A stretch of DNA of 64,000 nt from JAPLIS01 sp963719415 (GTDB taxonomy: Bacteria; Babelota; Babeliae; Babelales; Vermiphilaceae). Positions 34,816 through 43,511 of the stretch are shown here, in pieces. The number at the start of each line of letters is the position of its first letter. Within the stretch, counting starts at the first letter, position 1. Location: positions 186,001 to 250,000 of the forward strand of contig OY970383.1 in NCBI GenBank assembly GCA_963719415.1, read 5' to 3'. The translations under genes and the position numbers were made by a program. The notes below the pieces were generated by a model, which had not been told where the DNA came from, made no database searches, and was given only the letters and a program-made list of their open reading frames with translations.

Positions 34816-36987
34816 TTATAGGCCAATATTACGTAAAAATGCATCTTGATTTGGCTTGCGACCCAAAAAATCCTCTAACAATATATTAGGATCAACCGAT
34901 CCGCCACGACCAATCACTTGTTCGACATACCGTTTGCCCATAACTGGATTACGAAGGCCTTCTTTTTTAATAGCTTCAAACAGATCATGTGCTAAAACTC
35001 TTGACCATAAATAGCCATAATATTTTGCACCATAGTCTGCTAAATGACCAAATGCAGCATACATATGATTTTCTGGACAAAATTCTATATGGTCCATCAT
35101 AGAATTATGTAATTTTTTAAATAATTCTTGCGGGTCATCAAGTTTTGCGTGCTTAAAATAATCTAATGCTAATAATGAAAAAAATGCTTGTCGTAAAACA
35201 AAATAACCACTATCAAAATTTTTCAAGGCGATAATGGCTGCTACTTGATCATCAGAGAGCGAATCATTCGTTTGATAGTGTGAGCTGAGTGATTGTAAAA
35301 TATTTTTATCCGTTAACCATTCTTCTAGCATTTGTGAAGGTAGCTCAACAAAATCAGTTTTCACTCGTGTACCTGAAAATGAAGCCAATGTGGTACGACC
35401 CAATAATGCATGTAAGGCATGTCCAAATTCATGAAAAAAGGTTAAAACTTCATAACGTCTTAATAGCGATGGTTTTGTTGCTGTTGACTGAGAAAAATTA
35501 GCGATCACTATAGAAACTTGCTTGTTCGGCGTACCATCAGCATTATACGTAGCTGGAATAAGAGCTTCATGAGCAGCATGGCTAAATTTGTTTTCTCGCG
35601 GATACAAATCTAACAAGAAATATCCCAATACAACACCCGAGTCTTTTTCGCGTGAATCATCTCCAGCTACAACAGAAAATGCTTTAACCGAATCATGCCA
35701 CAATCCTTCTATAGGCACTTCTTGAAACTTAATATTAAAAAAATCTTCATAAATAGAGAGTAAGCCCGCGACTGTTTTTTCCATCGGAAAATATTCTGCT
35801 ATCTTGTTTTCATCAACAGAAAAACAGTTTTTCTTATACAAAGTATGGAGATATTTATAATCCCACGGAAACAGTTTTCCAGAATCAGAAAGTGTCACTG
35901 AATCAGGCAACAGTTCTATTAGTTGTTTCAGCTCGCCCAATGCTTTCGGCTTAACCTGATCAATAAGATCATTAATAAACTGCTCAGCTTGTGCAGCAGT
36001 AGTCACCATTTCTGAAGACAAATTAAGATCAGCATAATGCGCAAAACCAAGCTCTTTAGCGAGTAAATCACGTTTTGCTATAATTTCAGACAGTACTGTT
36101 TTATTCGCTGGATATGCACGTTGATTAAATGCTATAAACATTTTTTTACGTGTATCTACCACAGAACAATTTCCCATAATAGCATCATGCGTAGGATATG
36201 CCATGGTCACTATTTTATTACCCTGATCATCAGATGGAAGACTATCAATAAAATCCTGATCTAAGCCTGCCAATTCACTCGGCTTAAATAATAATGTTGT
36301 TGTATCCTGCGCTATGTTAGCCTCAAGTCTCGATTCTAACTCTGCCAATTCTTTTTTCAAAGTTTTAACAGCTAACTGTTTTTCTGCCGGCAAATCAAGA
36401 CCTTCTCGCCGATATGCTTTTAATCTCTCTTCTATGAAATAATATTGCTCATGAGTTAATTGCTCATGGTGCATGCCATGCTCAACATAGTCACACAACG
36501 CTCGATAGAGATCAATATTATAGGAAACAGTATCAACATTAAAATATTTCAACGTCAGGCTTGCCGCATGCGCAGCATCTCTGATAGCTTTATCTGGACT
36601 AAGCCATTCTAACATTACCGTCATTAAAGTAATAAAACAAAGGTCTGAATACGCTTCTAATTCATCAATCGCTTTAACCGTATTTAAAAAAGTGCGATCT
36701 AAAGGTGCAATAGCTAAAATCCGATCAATTTTTACACGAGCGTCTGCACGTGCATTTTCTGTATGCTGCTCAATTTCTGCAACTGACTTAGGAAACAAAT
36801 TACATACATCTTGCATGCTATTAATATAAGCAAACGACAGATTTTTGCTCGCATTTTCACCCGAGCGTTCACGTGCATTTTTACACTTTAACATGCTATA
36901 CTCCTGACAAACAATTAAATAAGAACTGATAAAAAAAACCAATATTAGAATTTTTATATTCAAAAATTTTGTTACTAATTTTTTCAT
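34816..36987 (-). CDS. M3-family oligopeptidase, membrane-anchored or exported, copy 1
   Basis: This is a zinc metallopeptidase of family M3 (oligopeptidase A / peptidyl-dipeptidase Dcp group). The zinc motif HEFGHALH lies near residue 515, with the third ligand expected in the downstream MLEEWL helix (Glu). The C-terminal region has DYGAKYYGYLWSRVLAHDLF, which is typical of M3. The length of 723 fits the family plus an N-terminal hydrophobic segment (IKILILVFFISSYLIVC) that acts as a signal or anchor. Most M3 enzymes are cytoplasmic, so export suggests degradation of imported or host peptides. It lies 38 bases from copy 2 in the same direction. Confidence 0.92.
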   Translation of the reverse strand: MKKLVTKFLNIKILILVFFISSYLIVCQEYSMLKCKNARERSGENASKNLSFAYINSMQDVCNLFPKSVAEIEQHTENARADARVKIDRILAIAPLDRTFLNTVKAIDELEAYSDLCFITLMTVMLEWLSPDKAIRDAAHAASLTLKYFNVDTVSYNIDLYRALCDYVEHGMHHEQLTHEQYYFIEERLKAYRREGLDLPAEKQLAVKTLKKELAELESRLEANIAQDTTTLLFKPSELAGLDQDFIDSLPSDDQGNKIVTMAYPTHDAIMGNCSVVDTRKKMFIAFNQRAYPANKTVLSEIIAKRDLLAKELGFAHYADLNLSSEMVTTAAQAEQFINDLIDQVKPKALGELKQLIELLPDSVTLSDSGKLFPWDYKYLHTLYKKNCFSVDENKIAEYFPMEKTVAGLLSIYEDFFNIKFQEVPIEGLWHDSVKAFSVVAGDDSREKDSGVVLGYFLLDLYPRENKFSHAAHEALIPATYNADGTPNKQVSIVIANFSQSTATKPSLLRRYEVLTFFHEFGHALHALLGRTTLASFSGTRVKTDFVELPSQMLEEWLTDKNILQSLSSHYQTNDSLSDDQVAAIIALKNFDSGYFVLRQAFFSLLALDYFKHAKLDDPQELFKKLHNSMMDHIEFCPENHMYAAFGHLADYGAKYYGYLWSRVLAHDLFEAIKKEGLRNPVMGKRYVEQVIGRGGSVDPNILLEDFLGRKPNQDAFLRNIGL

Positions 36988-37025
36988 AGCTATCTCTTTT
37001 CTCTCTTTTAAAATAAAAATAACTT

Positions 37026-39179
37026 TTACAAACCAATATTACGTAAAAATGCATCTTGATTTGGCTTACGACCCAAAAAATTCTCTAACAATATATTAGG
37101 ATCAACCGATCCGCCATGACCAATAACTTGATCAACATACCGTTTGCCCATAACAGGATTACGCAATCCTTCTTTTTTAATAGTTTCAAACAGATCATGT
37201 GCTAAAACTCTTGACCATAAATAGCCATAATATTTTGCACCATACCCCATTAAATGACCAAATGCAGCATACATATGATCTTCTGGGCAAAATTCTACGC
37301 TATTCATAATAGAATCATATAGTTTTTTCAATAATTCTTGTGGGTCATCAAGTTTTGCCTGCTTAAAATAGTGTAATGCTAATAATGAAAGACACGTTTG
37401 TCGTAAAACAAAATAGCCACTATCAAAATTTTTCAAAGCAATGATAGCTGCTATCTGATCATCAGCAAGGGGCTCATTCGTTTGGTAATGGGAACTTAAC
37501 GATTGTAGAATATCTTTATCCCATAGCCACTCTTCTAGCATTTGTGACGGCAATTCAACAAAATCTCTTTTTACCCGTGTACCTGCAAATGATGCCATTT
37601 TGGTTCGTCCCAATAATGAGTGCAACCCATGTCCAAATTCATGGAAAAACGTTGAAACTTCAGAACGTTTTAATAATGATGGCTTTGTTGCCGTTGACTG
37701 AGAAAAATTAGCAATCACTACCGATACTTCCTTATTTGGTATACCATCAGCATTATAAGTAGCCGGTACAATAGTCAAATGACAAGCATGACTATATTTA
37801 TTTTCTCGCGGATACAAATCTAATAAGAAATATCCCAACACAACACCCGAATCTCCATCTGCAACAGAAAATCCTTTCACCGAGTCATGCCATAGCCCCT
37901 CTACCGGCACTTCTTGAAATTTGATATTAAAAAAATCTTCATAAATAGAAAACAACCCTGCAACTGTTTTTTCCATCGGGAAATATTCTGCTATCTTATT
38001 TTCATCTACCGATAAATGTTTTTTCTTATACAGAGTATGTACATATTTATAATCCCAAGAAAGCAATTTTCCTGAATCAGAAAGTTCTACTGAATCGGGC
38101 AATTCGTTAACTAATTCTTCCAATTCGGCTAATGCTTTGGGCTTAACCTGATCAATAAGATCATTAATAAACTGCTCAGCTTGTGCAGCAGTAGTCACCA
38201 TTTCTGAAGACAAATTAAGATCAGCATAATGAGCAAAACCGAGCTCTTTAGCGAGCAAGTCACGCTTTGCTATAATTTGTGACAATAGTAATTTATTTGC
38301 TGGATATGCACGTTGACTAAATGTTATAAACATTTTTTTACGCGTATCAGCTATCGAACAAGTTTGCAAAACAGCATCAACCGTAGGGTATGCCATGGTC
38401 AATATTTTATTGCCCTGATCATCAGACGGGAGGCTATCGATAAAATCCTGATCTATACCAGCCAATTCAGCCGACTGAAATAATAACTTTGTTGTATCTT
38501 GTGCAATATTAGCTTCAAATCGAGATCCTAATTCTGCCAAATCTTTTTTTAATTCTTTAACAACTAACTGTTTCTCTTCCGGCAAGCCAAGACCTTGCCG
38601 CTGATACGCCTCTAAACTTTCTTCTATAAAATAGTGCTGCTCAGCCGTTAATTGCTCATGCTGCATACCATGTTCAACATAGTCACCTAATGCTCGATAA
38701 AGGCCAACATTATAAGTAATAGTATCTATTTCAAAACGTTTTAACGTCAAGTGTGCTTCATGTGCAGCGTCTCTGATGGCTTTATCAGGACTCACTAATT
38801 CTAACAATACCATCATTATCAGCGTGGTAATAAAATCTGAATAACTTTCTAAATCATCAAGCGCTTTGACCGTATTTAAAAAAGTGCGATCTAAAGGTGC
38901 AATAGCCAGAATCTGATCAATTCTCGTACGGGCATCAGCAAGAGCATTTTTAGTCTGTTGCTCAATTTCTGCAACTGACTTAGGAAATAGATCACACGCA
39001 TCTTGCATACTATTAATATAGGCAAACGACAGGTTTTTATACAAATTTTTGTGCACATTTTCATGAGAATTTTTACGCTCTAACATTCCACATCCCCGAC
39101 AAATTATTAAATAAGAACAGATAAAAAAAACCAATATTGAAAATTTTATTATTAAAAACTTTGTTACTATCTTTTTCAT
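37026..39179 (-). CDS. M3-family oligopeptidase, membrane-anchored or exported, copy 2
   Basis: It is a tandem paralogue of the 34816 gene with long identical stretches, for example over the YPMEKTVAGL region, and the same C-terminus FLGRKPNQDAFLRNIGL. HEFGHGLH is intact near residue 510. The N-terminal hydrophobic leader (ILVFFICSYLIIC) is kept. The ATG at 39179 is preferred, because AGAGAG lies six bases upstream and the resulting MKKIVTKF aligns with copy 1; the ATG at 39185 is six bases earlier. Differences concentrate in the first 200 residues and around 470-490, which may shift specificity. Confidence 0.92.
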   Translation of the reverse strand: MKKIVTKFLIIKFSILVFFICSYLIICRGCGMLERKNSHENVHKNLYKNLSFAYINSMQDACDLFPKSVAEIEQQTKNALADARTRIDQILAIAPLDRTFLNTVKALDDLESYSDFITTLIMMVLLELVSPDKAIRDAAHEAHLTLKRFEIDTITYNVGLYRALGDYVEHGMQHEQLTAEQHYFIEESLEAYQRQGLGLPEEKQLVVKELKKDLAELGSRFEANIAQDTTKLLFQSAELAGIDQDFIDSLPSDDQGNKILTMAYPTVDAVLQTCSIADTRKKMFITFSQRAYPANKLLLSQIIAKRDLLAKELGFAHYADLNLSSEMVTTAAQAEQFINDLIDQVKPKALAELEELVNELPDSVELSDSGKLLSWDYKYVHTLYKKKHLSVDENKIAEYFPMEKTVAGLFSIYEDFFNIKFQEVPVEGLWHDSVKGFSVADGDSGVVLGYFLLDLYPRENKYSHACHLTIVPATYNADGIPNKEVSVVIANFSQSTATKPSLLKRSEVSTFFHEFGHGLHSLLGRTKMASFAGTRVKRDFVELPSQMLEEWLWDKDILQSLSSHYQTNEPLADDQIAAIIALKNFDSGYFVLRQTCLSLLALHYFKQAKLDDPQELLKKLYDSIMNSVEFCPEDHMYAAFGHLMGYGAKYYGYLWSRVLAHDLFETIKKEGLRNPVMGKRYVDQVIGHGGSVDPNILLENFLGRKPNQDAFLRNIGL

Positions 39180-39373
39180 ATACATCTCTCTTTTTTTACA
39201 TACTACTGCATACTTTACTACATACTTTTTTTTATATTCTCTCTGTTTTTATTATAAAATAAAAACAGCCACTCATAATTTATTATAACTATAACGCAAA
39301 AGCCCGTACTGTCAAACCTGTACGTCCTAACAATAATATCGATCATCATATTGACAAACATCGACAACCATGT

Positions 39374-39402
39374 TGACAAAAAAGAGATATTTTTGTTATA
39401 AA
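39374..39402 (+). promoter_or_regulatory. near-consensus sigma-70 promoter
   Basis: TTGACA and TTATAA are separated by a 17-base spacer (about 39374-39402). It points rightward into a 280-base stretch before the 39690 gene. It could drive that gene with a long leader, or the short frame at 39447. Confidence 0.55.
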
Positions 39403-39446
39403 AAAACAATAATAATTTATCTTTTAAAAAAATCTCAAATATTATT

Positions 39447-39566
39447 ATGGATTATACTAGTCCTGATACACCATCCAATAGACATCTATATCAAGCACTC
39501 ACCGACGACGCCGATTTTCTTGTACGGGAAGCGAGTGCATGGGAAAAAAATTACGTAATTTCATAG
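39447..39566 (+). CDS. possible small ORF, 39 aa
   Basis: An ATG at 39447 opens a 39-codon frame ending at TAG 39564-39566 (MDYTSPDTPSNRHLYQAL...). Its base composition is more balanced than the flanks and a near-consensus promoter lies just upstream, but there is no ribosome binding site and no recognised homologue. It could also be a fragment of a lost gene or the transcribed leader of the 39690 gene. Confidence 0.25.
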   Translation: MDYTSPDTPSNRHLYQALTDDADFLVREASAWEKNYVIS

Positions 39567-39689
39567 GCATAGGCTAGAGCAAAGCACCCTAAAGCTTCTC
39601 CCTCTTTTTTATGATTTGACCAAGCTCTTTTTTATTACTACTCTTTTAGCAACAAAAATAGAGTAATTATTAAAAAAAAATAGGTTTAC

Positions 39690-40763
39690 ATGAAGATTCT
39701 TTTACACGCACTCGCATTCTCCTTAATCACTTTATTAACTATCGTTAACCCCGTACACGCAGCTCGCTTGCAAGCAACTCGCAGCCGGACTAGCTTGACT
39801 CGTTTATGCCCCACCAACCTCGGCAGCCTGACCCGTTTTTGCCATCAAGCCAAAAACACCCTCCATGCCAAAAATACAAGACCTTTTTCTTCTCTCGCAC
39901 CAAAACTTCCCGCTTCTACTAAAGAATATGTCCAGGAATTAAAAGAAAAAAAGGATAAAACAGTCGCTAATGCTTTATCTTCGATGGGAAATGAAAACCA
40001 AAACCCTCATATAAAAAAATATGTAGAAGCACAAATGAACAACTTCAGAACTTTGATAGCTGATCATCAAGAAAGATTACGAACACCAGTTTGTCCTCTT
40101 ATGGTACATCCAACGCTTCCTACTGTTATAGAAAATGCTAAAAAATATGCTTGCGATAAAAAAAATATCGAGCCACAGAATATTTTTGTTACGGTAGAAC
40201 GAATCGATGGCCATAGCACCATACCAGCACAAGTCGACTCCTTCTATGATTTAATTGGCTACCACGAATCATTTGGAACCCGACATTACCCTATTATCTT
40301 CTCTGCTCAACTATCATCAGCTCGCCCTCCTTATACTATAACTCTTGATTCTCGCTTGATACCCTATTTTCAAAAATACCCAAGCGCGATAAAAGCACTC
40401 ATGCTGATGAAAGTAACCGATATGTATGAAGGACATTGTTTAACAATAGATGCTCTACCGGGCAACGTTGATCCTAATGCAAAGAAAGAGTTGCACGTAC
40501 GGCAAGCACGAATAGCTAATTTGTTGCCAGCTCTGGATAACGAAAAAGATGCTACAGCAATACATGCTTATTTTGCTTATTATTACCCTGAAATAAAAAA
40601 TCTCATGAAAAATAACGCGACCGATAAAAAAGATGAACTTCTTAATTTTGATTTTGATTTTATGCACCAAAACCCGTACATGACAGCCGAAAAAGCTTGG
40701 CGAATTAAAAAAATGCATAAATACAATGATCTCAGCCAAACAAAACTTGAAGAGCGCCTATAG
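39690..40763 (+). CDS. exported protein of unknown function, 357 aa
   Basis: A signal peptide (LLHALAFSLITLLTIVNPVHA) precedes an Arg/Thr/Cys-containing repeat-like segment (SLTRLCPTN and SLTRFCHQA), a Lys/Glu-rich helical region (about 65-135) and a globular domain (about 140-320). The domain contains ITLDSRLIPYFQKYPSAIKALMLMKVTDMYEGHC. Its placement resembles the helix that carries HExxH in small metalloproteases, but no HExxH is present, so I make no functional call. It has a GC-rich hairpin terminator candidate downstream. Confidence 0.65.
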   Translation: MKILLHALAFSLITLLTIVNPVHAARLQATRSRTSLTRLCPTNLGSLTRFCHQAKNTLHAKNTRPFSSLAPKLPASTKEYVQELKEKKDKTVANALSSMGNENQNPHIKKYVEAQMNNFRTLIADHQERLRTPVCPLMVHPTLPTVIENAKKYACDKKNIEPQNIFVTVERIDGHSTIPAQVDSFYDLIGYHESFGTRHYPIIFSAQLSSARPPYTITLDSRLIPYFQKYPSAIKALMLMKVTDMYEGHCLTIDALPGNVDPNAKKELHVRQARIANLLPALDNEKDATAIHAYFAYYYPEIKNLMKNNATDKKDELLNFDFDFMHQNPYMTAEKAWRIKKMHKYNDLSQTKLEERL

Positions 40764-40842
40764 GTCAAACAAGTTAAATAGTTACTAAAAAATATTTATA
40801 TCAAACCGCTATCATAATCTTAGTTTATTGTCCCCCCTAACC

Positions 40843-40863
40843 CCCCAATGGGGGGATTTTTGA
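40843..40863 (+). terminator. C6/G6 hairpin followed by T5
   Basis: CCCCCC (40843-40848) and GGGGGG (40852-40857) form a short GC-only stem followed by ATTTTT. It lies about 80 bases after the 39690 gene stop. A second perfect hairpin, GGGTGGGCC with GGCCCACCC at 40865-40885, follows directly. Confidence 0.55.
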
Positions 40864-40891
40864 AGGGTGGGCCTATGGCCCACCCTATAGA

Positions 40892-40950
40892 GTCTAGTAA
40901 TATTGAGCAGTTACTATATCTTAAATAGTTGATAGCGGACTTAGTATCTC
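40892..40950. repeat. intergenic repeat shared with 61.08-61.13 kb
   Basis: TAATATTGAGCAGTTACT followed by ATCTT-AATAGTTGATA and ...GTAT(GA)T recurs with small differences at 61078-61134. Both copies lie beside GC-rich hairpin cores, suggesting a shared element edge. Confidence 0.5.
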
Positions 40951-41004
40951 ATTAAATAGGTAACGAGTCTGTCTAGAGTAATGAGAGTGACTAAATAAAA
41001 ATAT

Positions 41005-41102
41005 TCTGTCTATAGCAAAGCGCTGATAAATAACGGGGTCCCCGTCGACAGCCAAGGTAAAAAAAATGGGGAATTTTTAATACGCTTTGCTATACTTGGC
41101 GT
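41005..41102. repeat. small element with terminal inverted repeats (41.0 kb)
   Basis: ATAGCAAAGCG near 41010 is inverted as CGCTTTGCTAT near 41090. The left end continues CTGATAAATAAC and the right end reads TTTTTAATACG before the repeat. Inside is the hairpin ACGGGG-T-CCCCGT. Related ends flank the intergenic regions at 46.44-46.60 and 51.82-52.0 kb, and a left-end-like sequence occurs at 60.74 kb. A lone right end (CTTAATACGCTCTGCTATA) occurs at 15223-15245. It codes for nothing and resembles a MITE. Confidence 0.6.
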
Positions 41103-41206
41103 TTATTTAACGCTCGTTACCAAAACTTGTCACGTCAAAACTTTCTCTGTAACTTATTTTTTAAGCCAATGTACTTTTTTCAAAATCACAAACCTTTTTC
41201 ATAGCC

Positions 41207-41235
41207 TTGACTAAGAAAATCCACTTTAGTAGAAT
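41207..41235 (+). promoter_or_regulatory. promoter of the first ankyrin gene
   Basis: TTGACT (41207-41212) and TAGAAT (41230-41235) are separated by 17 bases. The promoter and the whole leader to the ATG at 41297 are conserved upstream of the 43512 paralogue, including AGGAGCGCGCACATACAT and a short overlapping frame ATGACTATAAAGGATGTAAC. Confidence 0.75.
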
Positions 41236-41296
41236 ACTTCTGCCTTAAAAAAGGAGCGCGCACATACATAAGTAAAATGACTATAAAGGATGTAAC

Positions 41297-42448
41297 ATGA
41301 AGCTTATTCTCCCACTAAACAACACAAAACGAATCTTTTCTTTAGCGCTAAAATACACCCTTTTTGTTAGTAAACTAACTATACTTATCCTGCTTTCTAT
41401 TGCTCATTTATTTGCCGCCGAAGAAGAGCGTAAAGGTCCTGACGCAAAATATAGTGTAAGAAAATATGACGACGCATTAACCAAAGAATTGAGTGAACTG
41501 CACGAACATGCTCCTCATCCACGAAATCAAGAAACAATAAACAAAATGATAGAATTGATTCGTGCTGGTGCTGATCCCAATACACATCCCAGTCCTTTAC
41601 TGCTTTTCGCTGTTATGGATAATGAAATACCTTTTATTGAAGCTTGTCTAAATCATGGAGCAGAAGTAAATGCGGTGATGCCATATGATGGCATGTCTGC
41701 CTTATTTTGTGCTGAATCACGCAAAGCCGCAGAGTTACTTTTACACGCTCGAGCCGATATTAATTTTAAAAAAATATTAGGAACTAATGAAGAATTCAAT
41801 ACTCCCTTATTTGCCGGAACAACTGCTTTACATTCTACTTCTTTATTCAATGCAGCCTCTTACGAAGTAATAGAAACATTATGCAAATATACTCCCGCTG
41901 AGCCTATACCATTAACAGATAATGGTAATACGCCTCTTCATATTTTATGCTCAAAAAAAAACCAAGAAGAACAAACCATTTTTTTTCTAAAAGCAGCAAT
42001 ACTCCTATGGTGGTCATTAAACCAATCAAATGTTAAAAACAATGAAAACAATGCAACTCCTCTTGATTGTCTTAATACAGCATATCCTTATTTAGTTGAT
42101 GGCTTTAATGAAATCGTTTACGATGTACAACGTGCTCATGCTCAATTATCTCCTATACCACCAATGTCATTTACCCCACCTATGTCATTGAAAGAATTTG
42201 ATCAACATAGAGAATGCATAGAGAAAGAACAGCTTAAAAAACTTATAGCTAAGCAATTACTCATACCTATAACTGAAAATATATCTGTTAATCAAATTAA
42301 TATTGATCAAATTAATCATATTGCAAATCTTATTATGCATTATGCTGGTCGCAATACCCCATATCCTACCTATCCAGCACTCGCGTTTCGCAAAGAAAAA
42401 AAAAATCCAATACAACAAAATATGATACCCAATCAACCAAAGAACTAA
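41297..42448 (+). CDS. exported ankyrin-repeat protein 1
   Basis: The leader (LFVSKLTILILLSIAHLFAAE) is a signal peptide after a basic, unusually long n-region. Ankyrin-like repeats follow: IELIRAGADPNTHPSPLLLFAVMDNE, FIEACLNHGAEVNAV, AAELLLHARADINF, and DNGNTPLHILCSKKNQEE. A C-terminal block contains LVDGFNEIVYDVQRAHAQLSPIPPMSFTPP. The ATG at 41297 has AGGA six bases upstream. The last residues after RKE come from a frame leaving an A10 run (42396-42405). With one more A the protein would continue into the downstream homologous copy. Exported ankyrins usually bind host proteins; the target is unknown. Confidence 0.85.
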   Translation: MKLILPLNNTKRIFSLALKYTLFVSKLTILILLSIAHLFAAEEERKGPDAKYSVRKYDDALTKELSELHEHAPHPRNQETINKMIELIRAGADPNTHPSPLLLFAVMDNEIPFIEACLNHGAEVNAVMPYDGMSALFCAESRKAAELLLHARADINFKKILGTNEEFNTPLFAGTTALHSTSLFNAASYEVIETLCKYTPAEPIPLTDNGNTPLHILCSKKNQEEQTIFFLKAAILLWWSLNQSNVKNNENNATPLDCLNTAYPYLVDGFNEIVYDVQRAHAQLSPIPPMSFTPPMSLKEFDQHRECIEKEQLKKLIAKQLLIPITENISVNQINIDQINHIANLIMHYAGRNTPYPTYPALAFRKEKKNPIQQNMIPNQPKN

Positions 42449-43316
42449 CCAAATTATGTAAAAAAAATTCTACTTTCACCGATTGGAACCAAGAAAAAGT
42501 AAACACAATAGAAACACTAATTAATGCTGGCGCCAACCCCAATATATTATGTGATAACGATACTCTCCACTTATTATCTTTTACAACCTTCAACAATACT
42601 AATTCTCTAGTTAAAACTTGTCTAAATCATAAAGCCGATGTAAATGCGATAGATCCAGTATTTGGACAGACAGCCTTATTTCAATCTCAATCTCGTGAAA
42701 CAGCACAATTACTTTTAGACGCTAAAGCTAATATTAATTTCAAAAAAATCTTTGGAACTGCAAATAGGCTCAACGGGGCTCTAGGAGCACAAGCTTTACA
42801 TTGGGTTTCCGGCTCACACATGCATCCTCTAGAAGTAATGGAAATAATAGGTGAAAATACTCATGCTGACCCTCTACCATTGGATAATAATAATCGCACT
42901 CCTTTACATTACTTATTCTCAAATCAAAATCCAGAAAAAATAAATAACTTTCTTTTAAAGACAGCAACACTCACCTGGTGGTCATTAGAACAACTAAACA
43001 TTCAGACCAAAAAAAAAAACTAACGCCTCGCGATGTTCTTGAACAAACAGCTCCTCATTTAATTAATAACTTTGATGTAATCGTTAGCGACACACAACAG
43101 GCGCAAGCTCAACTATCACCAATACCACCTATGTTATTCACACCCCCTATGTCATTAGTGGAATTCAATCAACACAGAAAGCTGATAGAAAATCAATCGC
43201 TTAATCAACTTATAGCTAAAACAGTACCTATTAGAGGTATTTCACAAATTATTAGAGATTATGCTGATAAAGATACGCCAGGTCCTACCTATTCATCGCT
43301 CACATTTCGAAGTTAA
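42406..43316 (+). pseudogene. ankyrin-repeat copy 2, joined to copy 1 and broken at two poly-A runs
   Basis: This stretch encodes a second copy of the same protein without promoter, start codon or signal peptide. In the frame of 42406 it reads YDTQSTKELTKL (matching YDDALTKELSEL of copy 1), INAGANPNI, CLNHKADVNAID, LLLDAKANINFKKIFG and LPLDNNNRTPLHYLFSN. It stops after QTKKKN at an A11 run (43009-43019). After a one-base shift it resumes LTPRDVLEQTAPHLINNFDVIVSDTQQAQAQLSPIPPM to 43316. Adding one A at each of the A10 and A11 runs would restore one protein from 41297 to 43316. Either slippage keeps it partly expressed, or it is decaying, or the runs are misread. Confidence 0.75.
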
Positions 43317-43422
43317 AATTACTGAATCTAACAACAAAAAATAGTCCATACAAAAAATCTAATTAAAGCAAAACCATCTCTCTTTTTCACCATAACAAAC
43401 GCTTTATACCTCTTTTTTACCC

Positions 43423-43451
43423 TTGACTAAAAAAATCCACATCAGTAAAAT
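43423..43451 (+). promoter_or_regulatory. promoter of the third ankyrin gene
   Basis: TTGACT (43423-43428) and TAAAAT (43446-43451), with a 17-base spacer, match the promoter at 41207 almost base for base, as does the following leader. Confidence 0.75.
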
Positions 43452-43511
43452 GCTTATGTCTTAAAAAAGGAGCGCGCACATACATGAGTAAATGACTATA
43501 AAGGATGTAAC

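Noticed and set aside
39218..39409. Minus-strand frame of 63 codons upstream of the second M3 peptidase
   Set aside because: Composition-driven translation with no start context; the strand opposite carries the strong promoter.
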